From assembly GCA_945861755.1 (NCBI GenBank), contig CAMAVQ010000006.1, positions 1 to 64,000 on the forward strand: DNA of 64,000 nucleotides. Direction: 5' to 3'. Of this stretch, positions 54,846-64,000 are shown piece by piece. Positions within the stretch are counted from its first letter, which is position 1. Every line of letters starts with the position of its first letter. The notes below the pieces were generated by a model. That model had not been told where the DNA came from. It saw only the letters and a program-made list of their open reading frames with translations, and did no database searches. The stretch comes from Gemmatimonas phototrophica. GTDB taxonomy: Bacteria > Latescibacterota > UBA2968 > UBA8231. The position numbers and the translations under genes are program-made.

Positions 54846-55793
54846 TCAGCGAGGAAAGAGCACGCTGATGCTCTCGCGGTTGTGGATGCGGCGGATGGCC
54901 TCGCCGAAGAGCGGGGCCACGGAGATCACTTCTATCTTGGCGGACAATTCGACCGGCTGGGTCTCCACCGCATCCGTCACCAGCAGGCGCAGGATGGGAC
55001 TGTCCTCCAACTTTTCCATGGACCCCGGGGCAAAAACTCCCTGGGAGATCATGGCGTAGATGTCGCCGGCCCCGCGCTTCTCCAGCTCCTTTGCCACTTC
55101 GATTAGGGTGCCGCCGGAGATGGTGAAGTCGTCGACAATCAAAGCCGTCTTCCCTTTCACGTCGCCGATGATCGCCGAGACCTCGGCCTGCTCGTCGTGG
55201 GCCACCCGCTCCTTGTCGCCGATGGCCAGCTCAGCCCCCAGGCAGGTGGCGTACTTGCGCGCCTTCTTGGCAAAGCCGGTGTCGGGGGCCACCACCACCA
55301 GGTTTTTCAGCGCCTTCTTCTTCACCGCATCGCACAACACCGGCAGGGCGTAGAGATCGTCCACCGGCACGCGGAAGAAGCCCTGGATCTGGGCGGCGTG
55401 TAAGTCGAGGGTCACCACCCGGTCGGCCCCGGCTGCCTCGATGGCGTCGGCGCAGACCCGCGCTCGAATAGATACCCTCGGCTCATCCTTCTTGTCTCCC
55501 TTGGCATAGCTGAAGTAGGGGATCACCGCCGTGACCGAAGCGGCGCTGGCCCGCTTGCAGGCGTCGATCCAGAAGAGCAGTTCCATGAAGTTGTCGTTGG
55601 CCGGAAAGGCTGTCGACTGGACCACGTACACCTGCCGGCCTCGCACGTTTTCCAACACCCGCACAAAGAGATTGCCCTCGGAGAAACGCAGGGTCTCGCC
55701 TTTGCCGAGGGGTACCCCGAGGTACTCGCAAATCCTGGCGGCAAGCCGCGGGCTTCCCGAGCCGCCGAAAATCAGCATTCCGTCCAGATCCAT
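54846..55793 (-). CDS. prs: Ribose-phosphate pyrophosphokinase
   Basis: PANDNFMELLFWIDACKRASAASVTAVIPYFSYAKGDKKDEPRVSI, VTLDLHAAQIQGFF, VDDFTISGGTL. Confidence 0.94.
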   Translation of the reverse strand: MDLDGMLIFGGSGSPRLAARICEYLGVPLGKGETLRFSEGNLFVRVLENVRGRQVYVVQSTAFPANDNFMELLFWIDACKRASAASVTAVIPYFSYAKGDKKDEPRVSIRARVCADAIEAAGADRVVTLDLHAAQIQGFFRVPVDDLYALPVLCDAVKKKALKNLVVVAPDTGFAKKARKYATCLGAELAIGDKERVAHDEQAEVSAIIGDVKGKTALIVDDFTISGGTLIEVAKELEKRGAGDIYAMISQGVFAPGSMEKLEDSPILRLLVTDAVETQPVELSAKIEVISVAPLFGEAIRRIHNRESISVLFPR

Positions 55794-55900
55794 CGCTGGT
55801 CTCCTCTGTTTCAGTGCCTGCCGCGTCTGGGGCTATTGGCGGGGTGGATTCAGGCACGTAAATTACGCCGGCAGTACACCGGGGGTAAAGAGGAGATATT

Positions 55901-56926
55901 ATGGAAGAGACGATGAGTTGGCACGATCTGCGGGAATTGGAGATTGAGGGCAAGGGCTGGACGGATACCGCGTCTTTCTACGACCGCCTTCCGGCCCGGG
56001 CAAAGGCCGTGGTGCGCGAGCCGGTGTGGGATCTGAGCCGGCACAGCGCCGGGCTCTGCGCCCGTTTTGTCACCGACGCCCCGGTCATCCAGGCGCGCTG
56101 GACCCTGAGGGCCGAGAGTCTGGCCATGCCCCACATGCCGGCCACCGGGGTGAGCGGCCTGGATCTGTATGCCAGGACCGACCAGGGGCCGTGGCGCTGG
56201 TTGGCGGTGGGGGTCCCCCAGACCTTTCCCACCAGCCAGGTCCAGCTGGTTACCGGCCTGCCCCTGGGCCGCCGCGAGTATCTGCTCTATCTGCCGCTGT
56301 ACAACGGGGTGAGTGCGGTGGAGATCGGGTTGCCTCCGGGCAGCCATCTCGAAAAAGCGCCGGCCCGGCCCACGGGGCGGCGGCGTCCTCTGGTGTTCTA
56401 CGGCACGTCCATCACCCAGGGCGGCTGCGCTTCGCGGCCAGGTATGGTCCACACGGCTCTGCTGGGCCGCTGGTTAGACTGTCCGATCATCAACCTGGGT
56501 TTCTCGGGCAATGGCAGGATGGAACCGGAGATCACCGAGCTGATGGCCGAGCTGGACGCGGCAGTTTATGTCATCGACTGCCTGCCCAATATGGCAGCCC
56601 AGGAAGTGGCCGAGCGCACCGTGCCCTTAGTCCAGACCCTGCGACGGGCCCGGCCCGCCGCACCCATCGTGCTGGTGGAGGACCGCAGCTACAGCAACGC
56701 CTTCTTCCTCGACAGCGCGCGCCAGGGCAATCTGGACCGCCGCGCTGCCCTGCGCGCCGCCCACAGCGCGCTGATCGCCCAGGGGGTCGGCGACCTGCAC
56801 TACCTGGCCGGCGAGGAACTGCTGGGCGAAGACGGCGAGGGCACCGTAGATGCCTCCCATCCCACCGATCTGGGTTTCATGCGCCAGGCCCAGGCCTTCC
56901 TGCCGCTGCTGCAGCGCCTGCTCTAA
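55901..56926 (+). CDS. SGNH/GDSL-type hydrolase
   Basis: VFYGTSITQGGCASRPG, INLGFSGNGRMEPEI, DASHPTDLGF. Confidence 0.88.
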   Translation: MEETMSWHDLRELEIEGKGWTDTASFYDRLPARAKAVVREPVWDLSRHSAGLCARFVTDAPVIQARWTLRAESLAMPHMPATGVSGLDLYARTDQGPWRWLAVGVPQTFPTSQVQLVTGLPLGRREYLLYLPLYNGVSAVEIGLPPGSHLEKAPARPTGRRRPLVFYGTSITQGGCASRPGMVHTALLGRWLDCPIINLGFSGNGRMEPEITELMAELDAAVYVIDCLPNMAAQEVAERTVPLVQTLRRARPAAPIVLVEDRSYSNAFFLDSARQGNLDRRAALRAAHSALIAQGVGDLHYLAGEELLGEDGEGTVDASHPTDLGFMRQAQAFLPLLQRLL

Positions 56927-57021
56927 TTCCCCCTTCCGGCTTTCTTGACAGGCAGAGACCTTTGGAGAACTGTACCTAGGCGCCCATAGCGGGCGGCATT
57001 CAGCCCAGAAAGGAGCCTCCC

Positions 57022-57189
57022 ATGTTCGCCGATCTGTTGCCTGTCCTGGTCCTCGCTGGCACCGCCCTGCTGCTCCCCTTCTCGATCCTGGCGGCGACCA
57101 AAAAGAGAGAGAAGTACTGCGGCGACAAACTCAAGAATTGTTTCTGGTGTGGCGAGCAGTGCACCTATTACACGTTGGAAGAGAAGTAG
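57022..57189 (+). CDS. Small membrane protein with Cys cluster (not in the ORF track)
   Basis: MFADLLPVLVLAGTALLLPFSILAATKKREKYCGDKLKNCFWCGEQCTYYTLEEK*, aaaggag RBS, 55 aa. Confidence 0.6.
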   Translation: MFADLLPVLVLAGTALLLPFSILAATKKREKYCGDKLKNCFWCGEQCTYYTLEEK

Positions 57190-57211
57190 GAACGCGCTGG
57201 CCCTTCGGGAA

Positions 57212-58471
57212 ATGACCAGCCGGCAGCGGCTCAGAAAGGCGCTCGACCACCAGGCGCCCGACCGGGTACCCATCGATTTCGGCAGCACCGCGGTGACCGG
57301 CATCCACGTCACCTGCGTCGAGGACCTGCGCCAGCACTACGGCCTCGAAAACCGGCCGGTGAAGGTCTGGGAGCCCTACCAGATGCTGGGCTGGCTGGAC
57401 GAGGATCTGCGCCTGGCCATGGGGCTGGACGTGGAGGGCCTCTATCCCCGCAACACCCTTTTCGGCTTTCCCAATGAAGGCTGGCGGGAATTCCGCACCC
57501 CCTGGGGCCAGGAGGTGCTGGTATCTGAACATTTCAAGACCACCGTGGACAGCAGCGGCGATCTGCTGCTCTATCCGCAGGGGGATTTGGGGGCGCCGCC
57601 GCGCGGCCGTCTGCCGGTGGGTGGCTTCTTCTTCGACAACATCGTCTACCAGGAGAAGTTCGAGGAGGGACACCTCAACCCAGACGACAACCTGGAGGAG
57701 TTCACCCCCATCGATGAGCTGGCCCTCGGGCACCTCCGCGCCGAGGTGGGACGCCTTGGCAGTTCGCCCAGGGCCAGGGTGGGCACCTTTGGCGGCACCG
57801 CTTTCGGCGATATCGCCCTGGTGCCGGCTCCCTTCCTCAAGCGCCCCAAGGGCATCCGCGACATCACCGAGTGGTACATCTCCACCCTGGTCCGCCAGGA
57901 CTACCTGCACGCCGTCTTTTCCTGCCAGTGCGAACTGGCCCTGGGCAATCTCGAGAAGATTCACGCCGTGGTGGGTGATGCCATCGATGTGCTCTTTGTC
58001 TGCGGCACGGACTTTGGCACCCAGACCTCCAGTTTCTGCTCGCCCGAAACCTTCGATTCCCTGTACGCGCCCTATTACCGGCAGATCAACGACTGGGTTC
58101 ACCGCCACACCTCGTGGAAGACTTTCAAACATTCCTGCGGGGCGGTGGAGCCCTTCCTCTCCCATTTCATCGACACCGGCTTCGACATCGTCAACCCGGT
58201 GCAGTGCTCGGCGACGGGCATGGAGCCGGAGCAACTCAAGGAGCGCTACGGGGACCGGCTGGTTTTCTGGGGCGGTGGGGTGGACACCCAGCGCACCCTG
58301 CCCTTCGGCACCCCCGAGGAGGTGCGGGTCGAGGTGCTAGAGCGCTGCCGGATCTTCTCGCGGCAAGGAGGCTTTGTCTTCAACGCGGTGCACAACATCC
58401 AGGCCAATACTCCGGTGGAGAATATCGCGGCGATGCTGGGGGCGGTGCGGGAATTCAATGGGGAGAGTTGA
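57212..58471 (+). CDS. Uroporphyrinogen decarboxylase-like protein, second copy
   Basis: MTSRQRLRKALDHQAPDRVPIDFGS; FKHSCGAVEPFLSHFIDTGFDIVNPVQCSATGM; FWGGGVDTQRTLPFGTPEEV. Confidence 0.88.
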   Translation: MTSRQRLRKALDHQAPDRVPIDFGSTAVTGIHVTCVEDLRQHYGLENRPVKVWEPYQMLGWLDEDLRLAMGLDVEGLYPRNTLFGFPNEGWREFRTPWGQEVLVSEHFKTTVDSSGDLLLYPQGDLGAPPRGRLPVGGFFFDNIVYQEKFEEGHLNPDDNLEEFTPIDELALGHLRAEVGRLGSSPRARVGTFGGTAFGDIALVPAPFLKRPKGIRDITEWYISTLVRQDYLHAVFSCQCELALGNLEKIHAVVGDAIDVLFVCGTDFGTQTSSFCSPETFDSLYAPYYRQINDWVHRHTSWKTFKHSCGAVEPFLSHFIDTGFDIVNPVQCSATGMEPEQLKERYGDRLVFWGGGVDTQRTLPFGTPEEVRVEVLERCRIFSRQGGFVFNAVHNIQANTPVENIAAMLGAVREFNGES

Positions 58472-58493
58472 AGACGGCAGCTCAGGGGTTTCG

Positions 58494-59429
58494 TTAGCCG
58501 CTAATGCCCGTTTGTTCCGCCTTGTGGGCCAGCAGGCCTTCCACGTGTTGGCGCAGGCCTGCGGCTATGGGTGTGGACGGCACGCTCAGACCGCTGGCTG
58601 CCAGTCGGCCCAGGTCATAGACGCGGTGGCAGAGGAAGGGCGCGGCCTCGGGGTGTTCGGCCAGGTAGGCGGAGACCGGCACCTCCTCGACACTCAGCCC
58701 CACCCCCAGCGCCTCGGCCACCAGTTGGTAGTACTGCCGCGATTCGATCACCTCGGGTCCGGCGGTGTTGAAGATCTTGCCGCAGGCATCGCGGTTTCCG
58801 GCAATGCTGACAATGGTCTGGGCCAGATCGTCGGCGAGGATGGGCTGTTGGAGGAAGTGACCTCGGCCGACTAGTTGCAGGGGTTGGCCGGCGCGCAACT
58901 TGGCGATCAGCTGCGGGTCGCGTCCGTGCAGGGGCAGGCAGCCCAGTTCCGAGGTGGGGCCGTAGATATGGCAGGGCCGCAGGATGGTCCAGCCCAGCTC
59001 GCCGGTGTCGCTTTCGATCAGTTCCAGCTCGCAGAGCCGTTTCTTGTAGCCATAGGCGGTGGTCTCCGCTCCTGCCCAGTGGCTGGCCTCCTCGGGCTGG
59101 GGGAAACGCCGGTGGGCAGGATGGTAGACGAAGTCGGTGGAGACCAGCACGAACTGGCGGGCGCGTTGGCGGAAGAGTTCGAGGTCTTGGCGAATGGCGG
59201 GCAGATCGTAGCAAATGCAGTCGATTACCAGGTCCCACACGCGTCCCTGCCCGGCCATCACGGCCTCCATAGCGCCGGGTTGGTGGCGGTCGGCGACCAG
59301 CGAGATCACCTCCGCTGCCACCGGTCGTTGTCCCCGCGTGATGGTCCACACCTGGTGCCGGTGGGCCAGTGCGGCGCGCACCACCGCCCCGCTGACGTGT
59401 CCGCTGCCGCCGATGACGAGGATGTCCAT
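58494..59429 (-). CDS. NAD-dependent epimerase/dehydratase family protein
   Basis: MDILVIGGSGHVSGAVVRAAL, VLVSTDFVYHP, YGYKK, ILRPCHIYGP. Confidence 0.88.
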   Translation of the reverse strand: MDILVIGGSGHVSGAVVRAALAHRHQVWTITRGQRPVAAEVISLVADRHQPGAMEAVMAGQGRVWDLVIDCICYDLPAIRQDLELFRQRARQFVLVSTDFVYHPAHRRFPQPEEASHWAGAETTAYGYKKRLCELELIESDTGELGWTILRPCHIYGPTSELGCLPLHGRDPQLIAKLRAGQPLQLVGRGHFLQQPILADDLAQTIVSIAGNRDACGKIFNTAGPEVIESRQYYQLVAEALGVGLSVEEVPVSAYLAEHPEAAPFLCHRVYDLGRLAASGLSVPSTPIAAGLRQHVEGLLAHKAEQTGISG

Positions 59430-59596
59430 GTGTTTTCCCGGCCCCTTTCAGGAAGATGGTTTCATTTTCCGCCGCAGGCGAATGTAGCACCGGGGCTGCC
59501 AAAGACCAAGTGAAGGTCCACGGCGGCTTTCTTGTAGTTGCTGGTCCCCTGCACTACCTTGAAATATCCGGTGCCTGTAATCACAAGGAGTTCGAC

Positions 59597-60445
59597 ATGT
59601 CCGAGAAAATCCTGCTCGATCAATATCAGGAGGAAGGCTATGTGCTGGCCCGCGGGCTCTTCTCGCCGGCCGAGGCGGCGCAACACCTGGAGCATTTCAT
59701 GCAGCTGCGCACCAGCGGCACCTACCCACTGGACCATCTGGGAGTAGACACCGAGAAAAACGATCCCATTCTGAAGTACCCCCGTATGACCCACGTGCAG
59801 CGCTGGGACCAGTTGGGCCGGCAGTGCCTGACCGACGCGCGTATTGCCCGCTGGCTGACCCTGCTGATCGGGCAGGCGCCGCTGCTGGTGCAGGGCATGG
59901 TCTATTTCAAACCGCCCGGCTCCCGCGGCCAGGCCCTGCACCAGGACCAGTTCTATCTCAAGGCGCAGCCAGGCACCTGTATGGCGGCGTGGATGGCTCT
60001 CGAGCCGGCCGACGCGGAGAACGGCTGCCTGCAGGTGGTGCCCGGCAGCCACCAACTGCCCCTGCTCTGCACCCAGAAGGCCGACACCACGCTCAGCTTT
60101 ACCGACGTGGGCGTGCCGGTGCCGGTCGGGTTGGAAGCAGTGCCGGTGCCAATGGAGCCAGGGGATGTGATCTTTTTCAACGGCTCGCTGATCCACGGCA
60201 GCCCACCCAATGGCAGCACCGACCGTTTCCGGCGCGTCATCACCGGCCACTATATCAGCGCCGACGCCCGCCAGGTGGCCAAGTACTATCAGCCCGCCCT
60301 GAGCATGGAGGGCAGGGAGTTGTGGCTGGAAATCAGCGAGGGAGGCGGACCTTGCGGGGTGTGGGTGGATCACCAGGGCCGGCCGGTGGTCGAGGTGCAG
60401 GAGGGATGGGAATGGCGGCCCGAGGCGCAGGGTATCCGGCGTTGA
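59597..60445 (+). CDS. Phytanoyl-CoA dioxygenase (PhyH) family protein
   Basis: YQEEGYVLARGLFS, ALHQDQFYL, AWMALEPADAENGCLQVVPGSH, FFNGSLIHGSPPN. Confidence 0.92.
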   Translation: MSEKILLDQYQEEGYVLARGLFSPAEAAQHLEHFMQLRTSGTYPLDHLGVDTEKNDPILKYPRMTHVQRWDQLGRQCLTDARIARWLTLLIGQAPLLVQGMVYFKPPGSRGQALHQDQFYLKAQPGTCMAAWMALEPADAENGCLQVVPGSHQLPLLCTQKADTTLSFTDVGVPVPVGLEAVPVPMEPGDVIFFNGSLIHGSPPNGSTDRFRRVITGHYISADARQVAKYYQPALSMEGRELWLEISEGGGPCGVWVDHQGRPVVEVQEGWEWRPEAQGIRR

Positions 60446-60825
60446 TGCTCAAGCCGCCGGTCACCAAAGCCATTTTGGTCATCGACGACCAGCCCATGGC
60501 CCGCAGCACCCTGTGCCGGCAGCTGGAGTACTACGGGTTCACCGTATTGGAGGCTGCCACGGCCATCGAGGGGTTGCGACTCTATTATCAGGAGCGCGCC
60601 AAGATCGGCCTGGTCTTTCTGGATATGACGCTGCCCGACCTATCGGGCGAGGAGACCTTCGCCCGGCTGCGCAAGCTCGACCCCAAGGTGAAGGTGGCCC
60701 TGTGCAGCGAGGAGATGGCCACCGAGGTCAAGGGCCAGGAGGCCTTCCAGGGTGCCCTGGGGGTGATCAAGAAACCAGTGCGCACCGACCGCTTGCTGGC
60801 CGTGGTGCGCAAGGCCCTGGGGTAG
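60445..60825 (+). CDS. Stand-alone response-regulator receiver domain protein
   Basis: AILVIDDQPMARSTL, VFLDMTLPDLSGEE, VIKKPVRTDRL; TGATG overlap with the PhyH stop. Confidence 0.85.
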   Translation: MLKPPVTKAILVIDDQPMARSTLCRQLEYYGFTVLEAATAIEGLRLYYQERAKIGLVFLDMTLPDLSGEETFARLRKLDPKVKVALCSEEMATEVKGQEAFQGALGVIKKPVRTDRLLAVVRKALG

Positions 60826-60919
60826 TGCAGAAGGGCGGGACTGGTGTTATACTTGTCAGCGTGGACCACGAAGGTCCGCCTGCCGGGCTGGTGGCCTGGG
60901 GGCGGCACAGGAGCGACCT

Positions 60920-63016
60920 ATGGTTAAAGAAGTGATCCCTCCAAGAGTGAAGCTCTCCCCGAGCCAGGCTTTGGGCATGATCGGCCCCTATATCTGGGGC
61001 AAAGTGCTGGAACAGATCAAGTCGGTGGCGATGATCGTCGCCTACCTGGTGCTCTTCCAGTTGGTGGTGCTCGGCCTGCCGGTGGCCAACGCCGTGGTGG
61101 TGGCCCTGGGCATCGGGGTGGTGATCCTGGGGCTGGCTTTTTTCATGGAAGGGCTCTTCCTCGGGCTGATGCCGCTGGGCGAGATCTGCGGCGTCAAGTT
61201 GCCGCAGAAGACCGTGGTGCCGGTCATCCTGATTTTTGCGTTTATCCTGGGCGTGGGCGCCACCTTTGCCGAGCCGGCCATCGGGGTGCTCAAGACCGCC
61301 GGCTCCTCGGTGAGAGCCTGGGACGCGCCGCTGCTCTTCCTCCTGCTGAACAAATACTCCTCCTACCTGGTGTGGTCCGTCGGCGCCGGCGTCGGGGTGG
61401 CGGTGCTCTTCGGCATGCTCCGCTTCCTCTACAACTGGTCGCTCAAACCGTTCATCTACATCCTCTATGCCGTGGGCGGGGCGGTGTCGATCTGGGCCTA
61501 CTTCGACCCCAACCTGGTGTACATCACCGGCCTGGCCTGGGACTGCGGCGGCGTGACTACTGGCCCGGTGACCGTGCCTCTGGTCCTGGCCCTGGGCATC
61601 GGCATTTCCCGGGCGGCTTCGCAGGGCAGCGAAGGAGGAGGCGGTGGTTTCGGGGTGGTCACCCTGGCCTCGGCCTTCCCCGTCCTGGCGGTGATGGGCC
61701 TGGGCGTGTTCTTCCTGGACAGCGTCCCCAAACCGATGAGCGAGGTCGAGTTCAGCAGCAGTGCCAACCGCGATAGGGCGCGCTTCCTCTTTGCCGATGA
61801 CGCCGAAATGCAGGGCTACGTGCTCAAAAACGGCAGCCCGGAGGCCCGGCGCGCCTTTTTCGGTGGCAATGTCCAGGCCCTCGACGACTACGTGGCCCAA
61901 CTCGCCGGCGACGAGGGGGCCAAAGCGGCGATCTTTGGCAGCGGGGTGGCTTTCGAGCAGTGGCTGTTGACCAGCGGCAGCCCCGAGCAGCGGTTGCGGG
62001 TATTTGGCTCCGAGGAAAAGGTCAGGGAACGGCTGGTGGCGCTGTCGGCGCTTCGCCCCGGAGGAGTCGACGCCGTTGAACTGCTGGCGCGCAACACCCT
62101 GGCCTCGCTGCAGGCCATTGTGCCCCTGAGTTTTTTTCTCATCATCGTGCTGCTCCTGGTGCTGCGCGAAAAGATCCGGCGGGCCGACGAGATCGCCCTG
62201 GGCATCGTCTTTTCGGTGATCGGCATGTCGCTTTTCAGCATCGGCATCGAGCTGGGTCTCTCCCGCCTGGGCAGCGAGATCGGCACCAACCTGCCCACCT
62301 CCTTCAAGGCGGTGGAGATGAGCCAGCAGCACGAGGTGATCAACAGTTTCGACCCCACCATCGTCGCCAAGGCCATCAACGCCGAGGGCAAGGTGGAGGA
62401 GTTTTTCCACCGCAAGACCGAAGACGGATACGAGAGTCTGCCCTACCACCCGGACAACTACGATCCCGACACCGGGCAGTACTCGTTCACCCCGCTGCGC
62501 GGGCCGCTTTTTGACGGCATGTTCGGCATCCTGGTGGTCGTCTTCTTTGGTTTTATGATGGGCTACGGCGCGACCCTGGCGGAGCCGGCCCTCAACGCGC
62601 TGGGCGCCACCGTAGAGGAGTTGACCGTGGGCACCTTCAAGAAGTCCCTGCTCATGCAGTCGGTGGCCATCGGTGTGGGGGTGGGCATCGCCTTCGGGGT
62701 GCTCAAGATCATCTACGACTGGCCGCTGATCTGGATGCTGGTGCCGCCTTACCTCGTGCTGGTGGCGCTCACCGTCATTTCGAACGAGGAGTTCGTCAAT
62801 ATCGGCTGGGACAGCGCCGGGGTGACCACCGGCCCAGTGACCGTGCCCCTGGTGCTGGCCATGGGGCTGGGCATCAGCACCCAGGTGGGCAGCATCGAGG
62901 GTTTCGGCATCCTGGCCCTGGCCTCGGTCTGGCCGATCCTCTCGGTGCTGCTGGTCGGCCTCTATGTGACCGGCCAGCGCGAGGCGGAACTCAAAGAAGC
63001 GCCCCGGGCCGCCTAG
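60920..63016 (+). CDS. DUF1538 family membrane protein (two DUF1538 halves)
   Basis: Duplicated FAEPAIGVLKT / LAEPALNALGA and WDCGGVTTGPVTVPLVLALGIGIS / WDSAGVTTGPVTVPLVLAMGLGIS motifs. Confidence 0.9.
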   Translation: MVKEVIPPRVKLSPSQALGMIGPYIWGKVLEQIKSVAMIVAYLVLFQLVVLGLPVANAVVVALGIGVVILGLAFFMEGLFLGLMPLGEICGVKLPQKTVVPVILIFAFILGVGATFAEPAIGVLKTAGSSVRAWDAPLLFLLLNKYSSYLVWSVGAGVGVAVLFGMLRFLYNWSLKPFIYILYAVGGAVSIWAYFDPNLVYITGLAWDCGGVTTGPVTVPLVLALGIGISRAASQGSEGGGGGFGVVTLASAFPVLAVMGLGVFFLDSVPKPMSEVEFSSSANRDRARFLFADDAEMQGYVLKNGSPEARRAFFGGNVQALDDYVAQLAGDEGAKAAIFGSGVAFEQWLLTSGSPEQRLRVFGSEEKVRERLVALSALRPGGVDAVELLARNTLASLQAIVPLSFFLIIVLLLVLREKIRRADEIALGIVFSVIGMSLFSIGIELGLSRLGSEIGTNLPTSFKAVEMSQQHEVINSFDPTIVAKAINAEGKVEEFFHRKTEDGYESLPYHPDNYDPDTGQYSFTPLRGPLFDGMFGILVVVFFGFMMGYGATLAEPALNALGATVEELTVGTFKKSLLMQSVAIGVGVGIAFGVLKIIYDWPLIWMLVPPYLVLVALTVISNEEFVNIGWDSAGVTTGPVTVPLVLAMGLGISTQVGSIEGFGILALASVWPILSVLLVGLYVTGQREAELKEAPRAA

Positions 63017-63025
63017 GAGGAGAAC

Positions 63026-64000
63026 ATGGAAACCGTCAAGGCCGCCCAGATCACCTGCACCGTGTACCGCTCCTTCATCGGCAAGGCCCTGGCCGCCCTG
63101 GCCGCCCTCGGGGTGAAGGAGTACCACCTCCAGGCGAGCCGGGCCATCGTGCTGCGGCGCAAGGCTGGAATCCTGGGCATCGGCGCGGGGATCGGGCTGG
63201 AGGAGCAACCGGCCGACAAGATCACCTTCCATGTGCCCGAGGGTTCTGTCGAGGCGGCGCTGCAGGGATTGGCTTCGGCCTGCTCCCTGAGTGTTCCCGG
63301 TCACGGCAGCGTCGTCAGCGAGGAAGTCGCCATGGTCAGGGGCTCGGCCTGGAATGAGCAGCCCTTGACCCCGGTTCCGGGAGCGGACCAGGTGGCCCTG
63401 CAGGGCGATCTGGCCAGCATCACCTGCACCGTGCAGCGGGGGCGGGGGAACAACATCGTCAAGGCGGTGCTCGGCCTGGGCATACCCATGCCGCAGGTCA
63501 CCACCGGCGGGGGCACCGGGCTGCGGGACAAACTCGGCCTGATCCGCGTCGCCTTGCCGGCCGAAAAAGATGTGGTCCATGCGATGGTCGCCGGCCACGA
63601 GGCCGCCGACATCTTCGGCTCGCTGATCGACGCCGGCCGGCTCGACCAGTTCGGCGCGGGGTTCATCTATAGCACACCCCTGGGCATGGGGGTGCTCAAC
63701 AACATGGTCATTCGCGGCCAGCGCCATTCGGCCAGCATCGAGCAGATCATCGCCGCCGTCGACGACCTCAAGGGGTCAGCCGATTGGCGCAAGCGGGCGC
63801 TGGAGGCAGGCGAGAAGGGGGCCAGGAAGCGGAGGTACCTAGAAAATCTGGTCAACCTGACCCTCATCTGCAACGAGGGCCGCGCCAGCGACCTGGTGCA
63901 TGCGGCCATGGCGGCGGGGGCCGGCGGAGCGACCATCAGCAGGCTGAGCCACGCCCGCACCGACGGGGCGCCCAGCCCGGTTTCGCCGGCGCGCGAAACG
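63026..64000 (+). CDS. Tandem P-II-like domain protein, truncated by window end
   Basis: Open frame METVKAAQITCTVYRSFIGKALAALAALGVKEYHLQAS...LASITCTVQRGRGNNIVKAVLGLGIPMPQVTTGGGTGLRDKLGLIRV...NLTLICNEGRASDLVHAAMAAGAGGATI; ggagg RBS; absent from the ORF track because no stop lies in the window. Confidence 0.75.
   Translation, partial: METVKAAQITCTVYRSFIGKALAALAALGVKEYHLQASRAIVLRRKAGILGIGAGIGLEEQPADKITFHVPEGSVEAALQGLASACSLSVPGHGSVVSEEVAMVRGSAWNEQPLTPVPGADQVALQGDLASITCTVQRGRGNNIVKAVLGLGIPMPQVTTGGGTGLRDKLGLIRVALPAEKDVVHAMVAGHEAADIFGSLIDAGRLDQFGAGFIYSTPLGMGVLNNMVIRGQRHSASIEQIIAAVDDLKGSADWRKRALEAGEKGARKRRYLENLVNLTLICNEGRASDLVHAAMAAGAGGATISRLSHARTDGAPSPVSPARET

Noticed and set aside
60767-63727. 986-aa minus-strand ORF across DUF1538 and the P-II-like gene
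   Set aside because: H/Q/D/G-rich antisense artefact; the sense frames carry conserved duplicated motifs.
1-64000. tRNA, rRNA, CRISPR, IS or prophage elements
   Set aside because: No T-loop-like signature outside CDSs, no regular repeat-spacer array, no transposase, integrase or phage structural gene seen by eye; tRNAscan/Infernal would be needed to exclude small RNAs.

Overview
64 kb window of a high-GC bacterial chromosome. The gene content (FlgD-Ig/T9SS-like sorting domains, dockerin repeats, gingipain-like C25 peptidase, many Gfo/Idh/MocA, UxuA-like, xylose-isomerase-like and PhyH genes) suggests an FCB/Latescibacterota-like organism; this is inference, no marker gene is present. About 45 protein-coding genes are supported. 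I saw no rRNA, tRNA, CRISPR array, transposase or phage module. Main content: citrate synthase; secreted SUMF1, C25, heparinase and dockerin proteins; a REC-HDOD regulator; a hybrid histidine kinase with six GAF-like modules; a metal-ABC operon lacking an ATPase; a sugar-acid/carbohydrate cluster (about 37.5-48.6 kb); a sigma54 activator with a 15-repeat Reg_prop propeller; PRPP synthetase; and a DUF1538 membrane protein followed by a protein of tandem P-II-like domains. The strongest leads are: (1) an apparently cytoplasmic one-component Reg_prop/Y_Y_Y-AAA+-Fis sigma54 activator next to three evenly spaced GTGA-N4-TCAC palindromes upstream of a STAS/SUMF1 gene pair, with another such dyad upstream of a near-consensus sigma54 promoter at 20.3 kb; (2) several decayed gene fragments not shown by the ORF track (hydroxyacid dehydrogenase, FlgD-Ig tail, UxuA-paralog tail, internally deleted ICMT-like gene); (3) a UxuA-like pseudoenzyme beside an intact paralog. 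Coordinates were counted by hand and may be off by 1-2 nt; start codons are inferred from RBS and signal-peptide context.
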